From Yoonia ponticola (GTDB lineage: Bacteria; Pseudomonadota; Alphaproteobacteria; Rhodobacterales; Rhodobacteraceae): a stretch of DNA of 64,000 nt. The position numbers and the translations under genes are program-made. Below are positions 56,063-64,000 of the stretch, in pieces. Each line of letters begins with the position of its first letter. Positions within the stretch are counted from its first letter, which is position 1. Below the pieces are notes generated by a model. It was not told the origin of the DNA. It searched no databases and was given only the letters and a program-made list of their open reading frames with translations. The stretch is from assembly GCF_014199395.1 (NCBI RefSeq), contig NZ_JACIJM010000008.1, positions 1-64,000 of the forward strand, in the 5' to 3' direction.

Positions 56063-58472
56063 GCTTTTCAACCTTACCCGTCGCGCCATTAACCGTGATC
56101 AGTTGACCATCAGCAATCCAGTCGGTCGCATCCTTTAGACCAACGACGCACGGAATTCCAAGCTCACGCGCAACAATCGCAGAATGAGATAGCAACGATC
56201 CCCGCTCGACGACGATAGCAGACGCCTGCGAGAACACCGCGATCCAACCAGGATCAGTGTGGCGCGCAATTAGAATTTCGCCGGGCGCCAGACTTTGGCT
56301 GCGCGGATCACGGATCACCCGCGCTGTGGCGGTGACGGTGCCAGCCGCACAACCCGTTCCACTTTGTGACATTTCCGCATTGGTTTCAGTGACTTCTCCG
56401 ATGTGCCAATGAGGCGCAATCGCGGGGCCGCGCAGCGCAATACGTTCAGGCGGATCAGGACGAAGCACCGCGGCATCGTCTTCAGTTTTGCGCATGGCGA
56501 TAATGGCTTTCAGATCATGAGAAACGCCCGAACCCTCGACCGCGCCGAGAATTTCATCTTTTGTCAGCAGGAATATATCGCGCTGGTTTGCGATCAATCC
56601 GCGCGTGGAAAATTCGCGCCCCAAAGCCAGAAAAACCCGCCGCGCGTAACCGAAAATTCGTGTTCGCTCAAAACGCAAGTTCTCGCGATCGCGGACCCGC
56701 GCCTTTGTCCAACCAATTACCCATTTAGCAACCGCACGTTTCACCGGCCTACCTGCAAATAACGTGTCCCAGTCGGGTGTCTTCGCAGATCCATATGGCC
56801 TTTCAGGCTGCGCTGCCTGTGCCACAATCGCGATCAAAAGCGATGTCGGATCATCGGTTAACGGGATGCTTTCCAGCTTCAACTCTTCGGTGCATCTATC
56901 ACCAAATTTCGCCAGATAGGCGTCGATTTCTAGAGCTATCTCAGGGTGACGCATCAGTTGATCAAGATCGGTCACCCCAAGTTTTCGCGCCATCGCGCCC
57001 ATTTTTGCAATGCGTTGCGCGGGCTCTGCCGAAACGATGTCACCCTGCCCAATCATCACATCGTTGTGCAGCAGCAACCCCGGATCACCCAACCAATTCT
57101 GCATCAAATTCCGAGACGCGCCAAACGCGATCATGCAGAAAAAGTCGTTAACTAATGGCGCATCCCATTGATCTAAAAGTGTACTTTCAATCTGCCTATA
57201 TTGTTTAGCAAGCGCCGTCGGTGTGGCAGTGTTGACGTCAAGATCAGTATCCAAGGTTGCATTTAACCGGTCGTAAAAGCGACGCCGTGTCGAGGGCAAA
57301 CGCGCTGCCTGCCACAAAAGACCACCAGCGACCCGTGCGAGTTTCAAATATTCGGTAACGCGCGCCACGCCTGTTGCAGGCGGCGGTCCGATCGCGTCTG
57401 TGATCTCTGTCGGCAATGGCTCTGACACGCCCATCATGGTTTCCATGTAGGCCCGATTTAACGAAAAACCTGGTAACAACGCCAACGCGCGATACCAATT
57501 CGCAAGGTTATAGTAGACGCGCCCATCGACGCGCCCCAGCATGTTGGCGAACACGGCTGTGTTGGCGTGGATTGTGGTTTCGGGTACGCCCAAAAGGTCC
57601 ACGAATGCGCGGTAAACGCGGTCGTAAACATGGACCGCGAACGAATAGGTTAACGGACTGACCATGCCCGGATAGCTTTCGACGATATTTGAATTGTCAA
57701 AGATCGTCAGCGCCGTGTCGGGCATGGGTTTCGGCAACAATGCGGTCGTGATCGGCCGAGATTGTAGGATGTGCAAACCCGCCTCATCTATCGCCCACTC
57801 GATGTCCTGCGGGTGTTCAAACGCAACTTCAGCACGACGGGCAAGTGTGGCAATCGCTTGTGCTTGGACCTCGGTCAAGACCTTTGATGTTGGGCGGTTC
57901 ACAACGTTATTACCCCCATCAATTAACCAATCTTCGCCATCAACTTCGCCCGCAACAAGAGCCTCGCCCAGCCCTGCAACCGCAGAGATCACGACACGTT
58001 CCCGCAACCCACTTACAGGATCGGCAGAGAATGCGACCCCTGCCGCAACCGCGTCAATCATCCGCTGAACGATGATCGCTGGCGCCTCAGGTGCTTCGCC
58101 TGATGTGGCCGCGAGATACGTTGTGATTGTGTTGGAGAAACCCGATTTCCAAACCTGTTGCGCGGCGACGATCACGTCTGCTGCGGCCACATTTAGCACA
58201 GTGTCGAATTGCCCCGCGTGGCTATGCGCATTGCCGTCTTCAGCCCTGCCGGAACTACGTACAGCGAAAGGACCAGCACCAAGCGCTGCCAAAGCCGCAC
58301 TGAGCTCCGCCTCTAATTCCGGAACTGGCGTCCCGTCTTGGAACGCATTCGAGGTAATCACGAAAAACGCTGGCGGCTCAAACCCGCCGCGAGATAGCGC
58401 GTTAAGTGACGCCGCTTTTCCGCCCACCATATCGGCATCAACACATTGATCTTGTGAAATAATATAACTCAT
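56052..58472 (-). CDS. Rifampin-phosphotransferase-like dikinase (not PEP synthase)
   Basis: An 806-residue protein with an N-terminal PEP/pyruvate-type ATP-grasp domain (GGKAASLNAL; FAVRSSGRAEDG; GVAFSADPVSG; DIEWAIDE...LHILQSRP; residues 1 to about 255). A central helical region of about 450 residues follows. A C-terminal swivelling His domain has the catalytic His near 763 in LLSHSAIVAREL. The protein ends right after this domain. The PEP-binding barrel of PpsA/PPDK is missing, and the order ATP-middle-His is that of rifampin phosphotransferase. It should transfer the ATP beta-phosphate to an alcohol. The start at 58472 forms ATGA with the UbiA stop. Confidence 0.8.
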   Translation of the reverse strand: MSYIISQDQCVDADMVGGKAASLNALSRGGFEPPAFFVITSNAFQDGTPVPELEAELSAALAALGAGPFAVRSSGRAEDGNAHSHAGQFDTVLNVAAADVIVAAQQVWKSGFSNTITTYLAATSGEAPEAPAIIVQRMIDAVAAGVAFSADPVSGLRERVVISAVAGLGEALVAGEVDGEDWLIDGGNNVVNRPTSKVLTEVQAQAIATLARRAEVAFEHPQDIEWAIDEAGLHILQSRPITTALLPKPMPDTALTIFDNSNIVESYPGMVSPLTYSFAVHVYDRVYRAFVDLLGVPETTIHANTAVFANMLGRVDGRVYYNLANWYRALALLPGFSLNRAYMETMMGVSEPLPTEITDAIGPPPATGVARVTEYLKLARVAGGLLWQAARLPSTRRRFYDRLNATLDTDLDVNTATPTALAKQYRQIESTLLDQWDAPLVNDFFCMIAFGASRNLMQNWLGDPGLLLHNDVMIGQGDIVSAEPAQRIAKMGAMARKLGVTDLDQLMRHPEIALEIDAYLAKFGDRCTEELKLESIPLTDDPTSLLIAIVAQAAQPERPYGSAKTPDWDTLFAGRPVKRAVAKWVIGWTKARVRDRENLRFERTRIFGYARRVFLALGREFSTRGLIANQRDIFLLTKDEILGAVEGSGVSHDLKAIIAMRKTEDDAAVLRPDPPERIALRGPAIAPHWHIGEVTETNAEMSQSGTGCAAGTVTATARVIRDPRSQSLAPGEILIARHTDPGWIAVFSQASAIVVERGSLLSHSAIVARELGIPCVVGLKDATDWIADGQLITVNGATGKVEKHDE

Positions 58473-59383
58473 AAAGCCCTCAAAACAACAGGCACAAAAC
58501 CTGCGATAGCGTAACATACAAATACCCAAAGTCCGGCAATCGTATCCATGTCGGCTTGTGCCTTTGGTGTAGGGTGGCTGCGGTAATGCAGCACACGTAG
58601 GATGCAGACCGCTCCTGCGATCAACCCAAGCGGTCCTACAATCCAAAGCGTCCGCGTCACAGCGCCGATCCCACACAATAGGCCGAATGACACCACTAAA
58701 CACAGCATCCAAATCAGGCTGGCTTTGCGTACCCCCCAAAGCCCCGAATAGGTTTCGACGCCCGTGATTTCATTCTCTGGTGCCCATAACTTTCGGCCGA
58801 TTTCCAATACGCACCCGTTGACGAATGATAGCGCAATGAACATCCAGAGATGTGGCGATGCGCCACCGCCTGGCACCCATTCGATCCCCGTCAGCAGCAA
58901 GTCAATCAATGGCATGATCGCCATGTGGCTTGCTAAGTACAGCACCGGACGGGCCTTAAGGAGTGCGGGTACACCGAACTCAAACGTCATCGCCGTTAAC
59001 CATAGCCAGACAAGAAAAAGCAGCCACAAGACGGGTGCATGCCATGCCCAGACGGCGATGATCGCAGGCGGTATCGTCAGTAGTCCAAAACGCACGACGC
59101 CCTGCAGCGACACCAGCCCACGCGGAATTGGTCGTTCCGGTCGAAAATTGAGATCGTCGTCGTAGTCTTTAATTTCGTCACACACCCGCACCTGGAAAAA
59201 CAATGCCATGGCCACGATAAATCCGGTGATAAACGCATCGATACTGGGAATATCTCGGCCGCTTAATGTGGCAGACGCGCAAATGCTGGCCGCCGAAAAG
59301 ACAGCCAATAGCGGGGCGGTCTTTTTCAGTGGAAAACGTTCAGATTGATACGTCCAGATTCGAGATGCGCGTGATACAGTCAT
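58469..59383 (-). CDS. UbiA-family prenyltransferase
   Basis: A 304-residue integral membrane protein with about 8-9 helices. The first Asp-rich prenyl-diphosphate motif is DEIKDYDDDLNFRPERPIP near residue 70. The second, normally DxxxD, appears altered as EIGRKLWAPENE near 190. It transfers a prenyl group from its diphosphate to an acceptor such as an aromatic ring, glycerol phosphate or another lipid. It is linked by ATGA overlaps to HMG-CoA reductase upstream and the dikinase downstream. No quinone or chlorophyll gene is adjacent, so the acceptor is unknown. Confidence 0.82.
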   Translation of the reverse strand: MTVSRASRIWTYQSERFPLKKTAPLLAVFSAASICASATLSGRDIPSIDAFITGFIVAMALFFQVRVCDEIKDYDDDLNFRPERPIPRGLVSLQGVVRFGLLTIPPAIIAVWAWHAPVLWLLFLVWLWLTAMTFEFGVPALLKARPVLYLASHMAIMPLIDLLLTGIEWVPGGGASPHLWMFIALSFVNGCVLEIGRKLWAPENEITGVETYSGLWGVRKASLIWMLCLVVSFGLLCGIGAVTRTLWIVGPLGLIAGAVCILRVLHYRSHPTPKAQADMDTIAGLWVFVCYAIAGFVPVVLRAL

Positions 59384-60657
59384 CGATGACGCGCCAATTT
59401 TTCGTGCGCCCGCGTGAAATCACCTGCTGCGATGGCCGCAACAATCGAGATTTCGCCACACAGACACGTCGCTGCGACGACTTCGGCAAGTGCCGCGGCC
59501 TTTCCTTCGCCCTTCAGGCCCAAAATATTCAGGCCAGCCGATTGGCTAGGTAAACCGGTACCGCCACCAACGGAGCCGACCAATATGTTCGGCATCGTGA
59601 CGCTACAAAACAAATCTTCGCCTCGCGCTTCCATCCGCGTGATGCCCATCGCGCTTTCCGCGACGCAAGCCGCATCCTGTCCGGTCGCGATGTAAACAGC
59701 GGCAAGCCCGTTGGCGAAATGGGCCTGCGCGCCCAATTGACCCGATAAATGCGACCCAAGGTTGGCGACTTGGCCGTAAGCCAACATGTCAGAAACCGTC
59801 GTGCCCAGCGTGCGTTCGACCACAGCGGCGGGTAATGTGACGGACGCGCTAACCTTACGTCCGCGCCCTGTGACAAGCCCGAGGAACGACGCCTTTTTAT
59901 CGCCGGAAAAGTTGCCTTCGATGTACCAATTTTGGATCGGGACCGTGCATTCCCCGGCTATTTCACGGCACAGCGCATCTGTGGCAATCGTGACCATATT
60001 CTGGCCAGCTGCGTCACCTGTCGTATAGCGGCAGACTAAAAATACCACATTGTTGTCGATCATAGGCTCAACAGAAATCAACTTACCATATCCGGTAGTC
60101 GCCTCTGCTGCTTTTTCCAAACGATCAACATGCGACACGATCCACTCCACAAACCGTCCCGCGTCCAGCAAGGATTCGAGGACAAACGCAGGGGTGCGAA
60201 TAACGCCTTCGTAAAGCATCGCCGTGCTGATACCGCCTGCTTTGCTCGCCGCATAAGCGCCCCGCGCATAGGACGCGACGAGGGCCGCTTCGGTCGTCGC
60301 CATTGGCACGTGATAGTCGCCATGGGCGTGTAATCCGTTGATCCGCAATGGACCGATGATCCCAACCGGAACTTTAACCGTCCCGATGAAGTTTTCGATG
60401 TTGCCATTGAACACCTCTGGATTGGTGACGTCATCGGTCAACGCCACGCGATCTTCTTCAGAGGCCGTGCTGGCGGACATTAACCGCGCCCAATATTTTG
60501 CGATCGAACCCGCGCTGGCTTTGCGAACCGGTCGTAGCGTCGTGAAATCGCTATCGTTCGGCAGCATCCGGTCCTGCAGCGGTTCCAATGCGAACTTGTC
60601 ACGGATCGACTGCAGCATTGTTCTGACGTGTTTTGGAATTGTCACCGCAGACTCCAT
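59380..60657 (-). CDS. HMG-CoA reductase, class I
   Basis: A 425-residue soluble NADPH-dependent HMG-CoA reductase that makes mevalonate. Catalytic residues of class I enzymes are all visible: Glu in MATTEAALVAS, Lys in SGDKKASF, Asp in GQDAACVAES, and the C-terminal His in TRAHEKLARH. There is no membrane anchor. No HMG-CoA synthase, mevalonate kinase or decarboxylase gene is in the window, and this bacterial group normally makes isoprenoids by the MEP pathway. It is the first gene of the seven-gene operon; the ribosome-binding site at 60657 is weak. Confidence 0.9.
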   Translation of the reverse strand: MESAVTIPKHVRTMLQSIRDKFALEPLQDRMLPNDSDFTTLRPVRKASAGSIAKYWARLMSASTASEEDRVALTDDVTNPEVFNGNIENFIGTVKVPVGIIGPLRINGLHAHGDYHVPMATTEAALVASYARGAYAASKAGGISTAMLYEGVIRTPAFVLESLLDAGRFVEWIVSHVDRLEKAAEATTGYGKLISVEPMIDNNVVFLVCRYTTGDAAGQNMVTIATDALCREIAGECTVPIQNWYIEGNFSGDKKASFLGLVTGRGRKVSASVTLPAAVVERTLGTTVSDMLAYGQVANLGSHLSGQLGAQAHFANGLAAVYIATGQDAACVAESAMGITRMEARGEDLFCSVTMPNILVGSVGGGTGLPSQSAGLNILGLKGEGKAAALAEVVAATCLCGEISIVAAIAAGDFTRAHEKLARHR

Positions 60658-60908
60658 ATTTTCGAGACAGTTTAGTGACTTAGCGCCTGATGTCTAAGCA
60701 TAGTTTCATTATCGACCATCATGGCGGCGCGGCTGTGTTTCTGTGCACCCAATGTGAACCTGAGGCCCAGTTGTATGTTCATGCCCGCCATTTTCTTGAC
60801 AATGCGCTGGCCCCGCTTCAAGTGGTTATGGACATCCGCGACAACAGTGACGGCAGACAGGCCATTGAACGGTCTCTGCCAAACGATCGCACTGACAGGG
60901 AGGGCATG
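60658..60908. other. Divergent promoter region between HMG-CoA reductase and trpA genes
   Basis: A 251-base gap that must hold the promoters of the HMGR operon and of trpA. A plus-strand open frame continuing into trpA from 60690 has no similarity I recognise and is probably not translated. I found no palindrome or riboswitch-like fold that I could support. Confidence 0.4.
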
Positions 60909-61697
60909 ATGACCCGTATTGATGACAAATTCGCGACGCTGCAAGCCGCTGGAAAAAAAGCCTTTGTGACTTACATCATGGCAGGCGACACCGATTATGA
61001 CACCTCGCTTGAGGTCATGCGTGGCCTGCCCGCCGCTGGCGTGGACGTGATCGAGTTGGGCTTGCCCTTTACCGATCCCGTCGCCGACGGCCAAACGATC
61101 CAACTCGCTGGGCAACGCGCGCTGGACGCAGGTCAAACGCTCAAGAAAACGCTCGCAATGGCGAAGACCTTCCGCGAAGATGATACCACGACGCCCATCG
61201 TCATCATGGGCTATTACAACCCGATCTACTCAATGGGTGTTGATAAATTCCTAACCGCCGCTGTCGATGCAGGCGTTGACGGGTTGATCATCGTTGATTT
61301 ACCGCCCGAGGAGGACGCAGAATTGTGCCTTCCGGCCAAAGAAGTCGGTATTAACTTTATCCGTCTCGCGACCCCAACGACGGATGCAAAACGCCTGCCA
61401 AAGGTGATCGAAAACACCTCTGGTTTCATCTATTACGTGTCGATGAACGGCATCACAGGGACCGCGACGGCACAGGTCAACGCAGTCGCGCCCGAGGTCA
61501 CCCGCATCAAGCAAGCCACTGATTTACCTGTCGTCATCGGCTTTGGCGTCAAGACACCAGAGGCGGCCAAGACATTTGCGGATCTGGGTGACGGCGTCGT
61601 GGTTGGCTCTGCTATCGTTGAACGGATTGGGCGTGGCGATGCGCCTGCTGACGTTCTCGCTTTCGTGAAAACCCTCGCTGACGCGGCCCATAGCTAA
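60909..61697 (+). CDS. Tryptophan synthase alpha subunit
   Basis: A 262-residue TIM-barrel subunit that cleaves indole-glycerol phosphate to indole and glyceraldehyde-3-phosphate. The catalytic Glu and Asp are in [14 protein letters not shown]; phosphate-binding loops appear in SMNGITGTA and [18 protein letters not shown] lies five bases before the ATG at 60909, which favours it over the ATG at 60906. It is 12 bases ahead of trpB; this alpha-before-beta order reverses the usual trpB-trpA arrangement. Confidence 0.95.
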   Translation: MTRIDDKFATLQAAGKKAFVTYIMAGDTDYDTSLEVMRGLPAAGVDVIELGLPFTDPVADGQTIQLAGQRALDAGQTLKKTLAMAKTFREDDTTTPIVIMGYYNPIYSMGVDKFLTAAVDAGVDGLIIVDLPPEEDAELCLPAKEVGINFIRLATPTTDAKRLPKVIENTSGFIYYVSMNGITGTATAQVNAVAPEVTRIKQATDLPVVIGFGVKTPEAAKTFADLGDGVVVGSAIVERIGRGDAPADVLAFVKTLADAAHS

Positions 61698-61709
61698 AGG
61701 ATTGCTACA

Positions 61710-62939
61710 ATGAATGATCTTTTCAACAGCTTCATGACTGGCCCTGACGAAAATGGCCGCTTTGGCGATTTTGGTGGTCGGTTTGTGTCGGAAACACTGA
61801 TGCCGCTGATCCTCGCGCTGGAGGAACAATACGAACACGCCAAAACGGACGAAACGTTCTGGGCCGAAATGCACGATCTGTGGACCCATTATGTGGGCCG
61901 CCCGTCGCCGCTGTATCATGCGGAACGGCTGACCGAGAAACTTGGCGGTGCCAAGATTTATCTGAAACGCGACGAGTTGAACCACACCGGTGCCCACAAG
62001 ATTAACAACGTGCTCGGCCAGATTATTCTCGCACGGCGCATGGGCAAGACCCGCATTATTGCGGAAACTGGCGCTGGTCAGCACGGTGTTGCGACGGCCA
62101 CTGTTTGCGCGAAATTCGGTTTAAAATGCGTGGTTTACATGGGTGCGCATGACGTTGAACGTCAGGCCCCTAACGTGTTCCGCATGAAACTGCTGGGCGC
62201 TGAAGTCATCCCTGTGACCTCTGGTCGAGGTACGTTGAAAGATGCGATGAACGATGCGCTGCGTGACTGGGTGACCAATGTGGACGACACGTTCTATTGC
62301 ATCGGCACGGTCGCGGGGCCGCACCCCTACCCCGCCATGGTTCGCGATTTCCAGTCGATCATCGGCAAGGAAGCTAAAGAGCAAATGATGGCTGCAGAAG
62401 GCCGCCTGCCCGACACGCTGATCGCTGCGATTGGTGGCGGATCAAACGCGATGGGCCTGTTTTTCCCGTTCCTTGACGACAAAGACGTGAACATCATCGG
62501 CGTTGAGGCTGGCGGTAAAGGCGTGAACGCCAAGATGGAACATTGCGCGTCCCTGACTGGCGGCCGCCCCGGCGTGCTGCACGGGAACCGGACGTATTTG
62601 TTGCAAGACGACGATGGACAGATCCTAGAAGGGTTCTCGATCTCGGCGGGTCTCGACTATCCGGGCATCGGGCCGGAACACGCTTGGCTGCACGAGATTG
62701 GCCGCGCGCAATACGTGTCGATCACGGACGTTGAGGCGCTAGAAGCGTTCCAACTGTGCTGCGACATGGAAGGCATCATCCCCGCGCTAGAACCATCCCA
62801 CGCGCTGGCGCATGTCATCAAAATCGCGCCGACCTTGCCAAAGGATCACCTGATCATCATGAACATGTGTGGGCGTGGGGATAAGGATATCTTTACGGTG
62901 GCGAAGGCGCTTGGGTTTGAGATGGGCGATTTCGCTTAA
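61710..62939 (+). CDS. Tryptophan synthase beta subunit
   Basis: A 409-residue PLP enzyme that condenses indole with serine. The PLP-Lys lies in [13 protein letters not shown], with the phosphate-binding GGGSNAMG and [12 protein letters not shown] also present. The length and N-terminus ([17 protein letters not shown]) fit TrpB1, the partner of TrpA. Co-transcribed with trpA and ended by a strong hairpin. trpF, often upstream of trpB, is not here. Confidence 0.96.
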   Translation: MNDLFNSFMTGPDENGRFGDFGGRFVSETLMPLILALEEQYEHAKTDETFWAEMHDLWTHYVGRPSPLYHAERLTEKLGGAKIYLKRDELNHTGAHKINNVLGQIILARRMGKTRIIAETGAGQHGVATATVCAKFGLKCVVYMGAHDVERQAPNVFRMKLLGAEVIPVTSGRGTLKDAMNDALRDWVTNVDDTFYCIGTVAGPHPYPAMVRDFQSIIGKEAKEQMMAAEGRLPDTLIAAIGGGSNAMGLFFPFLDDKDVNIIGVEAGGKGVNAKMEHCASLTGGRPGVLHGNRTYLLQDDDGQILEGFSISAGLDYPGIGPEHAWLHEIGRAQYVSITDVEALEAFQLCCDMEGIIPALEPSHALAHVIKIAPTLPKDHLIIMNMCGRGDKDIFTVAKALGFEMGDFA

Positions 62940-62963
62940 ACCAATTCATTCTTGAATTACCGT

Positions 62964-62990
62964 AAGGCCCTGCGAAAGCGGGGCCTTTTT
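62964..62990 (+). terminator. Rho-independent terminator after trpB
   Basis: AAGGCCCTGC / GCGGGGCCTT around a GAAA tetraloop, one G-T pair, followed by a T-run; 24 bases after the trpB stop. Confidence 0.88.
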
Positions 62991-63062
62991 ATTTACAACA
63001 CCACTTAAAAACGGCAAATTTACCGCATTTGCGAACATTTCAATTGGTAAGGTGCGATACAT

Positions 63063-63476
63063 ATGTTTGGAAGATTTTTTTCGAAGCTTAAATCTAAGAA
63101 AAGCAATGATTTCGCCGCTGAGAAATGGGTTGGCTGGAATGTCTGCGGCTATACGCGCGTAGTCGGCGTGACATCCTATCGGACTCATGCAGAACGTACA
63201 GCACTGCAATGTAAGAAAGACGTAGTGCTTACATTACGGCGAGATCCAACCAACGCCCATGACTCAAATGCAATCGAAGTTCTACATGGCAGAAACCTCG
63301 TCGGCTACATTGCTCGTGAGACTGCACTCGCATTGAATGAAAAATTTGAAGCTGACATGCCAATCCGAGCGCTATTCAAAGACGGATACGTAGGCGAATC
63401 CGGAGCGATATCGATTGATATCCTTCCACAAATGCCTAGCGCTCCGGAGCGTAAAGCCAACGGCTGGCAGAAATAG
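63063..63476 (+). CDS. HIRAN-domain protein
   Basis: A 137-residue protein, mostly one HIRAN domain (residues about 28-120: VVGVTSYRTHAER, LRRDPTNAHDSNAIEVLHG, LVGYIARETAL). HIRAN domains bind 3' single-stranded DNA ends when attached to helicases such as HLTF; standalone bacterial versions have no known role. The first 20 residues are basic (RFFSKLKSKKS). AAGG precedes the ATG. It is isolated between trpB and atpC and lies in sequence with somewhat lower GC than its neighbours. Confidence 0.8.
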   Translation: MFGRFFSKLKSKKSNDFAAEKWVGWNVCGYTRVVGVTSYRTHAERTALQCKKDVVLTLRRDPTNAHDSNAIEVLHGRNLVGYIARETALALNEKFEADMPIRALFKDGYVGESGAISIDILPQMPSAPERKANGWQK

Positions 63477-63603
63477 AGCACTAGGAGATTTACCAATTGG
63501 CAGATGCGACTACTAAAAGTGCAATCCGATCAGCAACTCAAACTTAGCACTGGCCGCTCAACTCCAAGGTATTATTGAGCCCCACCATTCCTGATCAATT
63601 TAA

Positions 63604-63635
63604 AAAGGCCCCGCATCACTGCGAGGCCTTTCTTA
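63604..63635 (-). terminator. Rho-independent terminator of the ATP synthase operon
   Basis: Read on the minus strand, AAAGGCC...GGCCTTT forms a stem with CGC/GCG pairs inside and is followed by a T-run, about 20 bases after the atpC stop. It probably ends the atp operon. Confidence 0.8.
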
Positions 63636-63653
63636 ATTCCAATAACCGCTCAC

Positions 63654-64000
63654 TTAGTTGCTAGCTGTCAGGCCGATGTGGCCCCCGATTGCAACCATGT
63701 CTGAGATCAACTTGGCCGCGTCGTCGACGGGGCCTGGCTCGTTTTTAAAGATCTCTTGCGCCGTGGCATGGGCTTCTTTTGCCTCTGCCATCAGGCCGTC
63801 GTACATCTCTTGTGTGACCTCTGCTTTTGGCAAAGCACGCTCTGCCAAAACAGACACGCCTGTCTGTGTGATCTCAGCAAAACCGCCGATGACGATATAG
63901 TCATCAACGCCGCCGCTGTGTGTCACCGACAAAACGCCAGGGCGCAGTGTCGTGATTGTGGGCGCGTGGTCAGCCATTGCCGTCAGGTCGCCGTCAGCGC
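63654..64000 (-). CDS. ATP synthase F1 epsilon subunit (5' end outside the window)
   Basis: The C-terminal part of AtpC. Residues [20 protein letters not shown] are continuous with the window edge, showing that the frame runs on beyond base 64000 and that the internal Met at 63977 is not the start. The beta-sandwich part with PGVLSVTH and [10 protein letters not shown] is followed by a short helical C-terminus. It would be the last gene of atpHAGDC, lying outside to the right. Confidence 0.93.
   Translation of the reverse strand, partial: ADGDLTAMADHAPTITTLRPGVLSVTHSGGVDDYIVIGGFAEITQTGVSVLAERALPKAEVTQEMYDGLMAEAKEAHATAQEIFKNEPGPVDDAAKLISDMVAIGGHIGLTASN

Noticed and set aside
56052-58472. Annotation as phosphoenolpyruvate synthase
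   Set aside because: The PEP-binding barrel is missing and the His domain is at the very C-terminus.
60690-60905. N-terminal extension of the trpA reading frame
   Set aside because: TrpA proteins begin near MTRIDDKF and a strong AGGGAGG precedes ATG 60909; the extension has no family match.
61524-62084. Long minus-strand open frame (186 codons) opposite trpA/trpB
   Set aside because: It lies antisense to two well-conserved genes and its translation resembles no family; such frames are common in GC-rich coding DNA.
1-64000. CRISPR arrays, insertion sequences or prophage genes
   Set aside because: No regularly spaced direct repeats, transposase, integrase or phage structural protein was found on either strand.

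Overview
The window looks like a chromosomal segment of a marine alphaproteobacterium of the Rhodobacteraceae (Roseobacter group). This rests on the protein families present (DUF983, DUF952, DUF3572, a fused carnitine dehydrogenase/thioesterase, an EF-hand/ECF sigma cluster, a pcm-tolC-PopZ-like block), on moderate GC content and on dense, tightly packed genes. I see no transposase, integrase, phage structural gene, CRISPR array or rRNA operon. Two tRNA genes (Gly-TCC and Leu-TAA) are present. The window opens in sequence with no recognisable gene and ends inside atpC.

Layout. 0.4-9 kb: a large RTX-tailed extracellular nuclease, a small lipoprotein, an acyl-CoA synthetase, an ABC exporter, tRNA-Gly and a small secreted beta protein. 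9-13 kb: SRAP/YedK, a periplasmic 5'-nucleotidase, DUF952 coupled to pyrD, and a HAD phosphatase coupled to DUF3572. 14-17.4 kb: a PleD-like diguanylate cyclase whose first receiver domain has lost its phospho-acceptor, converging on an EF-hand / ECF sigma / membrane partner / periplasmic sensor-like operon. 17.6-24 kb: DUF983-NUDIX, an EamA transporter, a carnitine-degradation operon (BKACE, lipocalin, carnitine dehydrogenase-thioesterase), an aldo-keto reductase and an outer-membrane barrel protein. 24-33.4 kb: metG, a lytic transglycosylase, tRNA-Leu, rhomboid, suhB, a GGDEF-EAL protein, divergent metR/metF and a PaaI thioesterase. 33.3-45.5 kb: a DUF2235 hydrolase coupled to an orphan molybdopterin dehydrogenase large subunit, valS, two aminotransferases, an MsbA-like exporter and ygfZ. 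45.5-51.3 kb: efp, a small conserved protein, cobQ, a PopZ-like protein, tolC and a pcm-like methyltransferase. 60.9-64 kb: trpA-trpB, a HIRAN protein and atpC.

The standout is a seven-gene minus-strand operon at 60657-51375 in which every gene overlaps the next by 4-11 bases. Its order is class I HMG-CoA reductase, UbiA-type prenyltransferase, a rifampin-phosphotransferase-like dikinase (often mislabelled PEP synthase), a DUF3419/BtaA-like aminocarboxypropyl transferase, a phytol/dolichol-kinase-like membrane protein with an extra membrane half, a GNAT-fold acyltransferase and an AMP-forming ligase. No other mevalonate-pathway gene is present. I infer a dedicated pathway for an isoprenoid-linked, possibly amino-acid-bearing lipid. 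I know of no described product for this gene set.

Smaller points of interest are a PopZ-like polar organiser candidate, a family of intergenic repeats at gene ends, a hairpin masking the ribosome-binding site of the transglycosylase gene, palindromes between metR and metF, and a 51-residue twin-arginine micro-protein missed by ordinary ORF thresholds.
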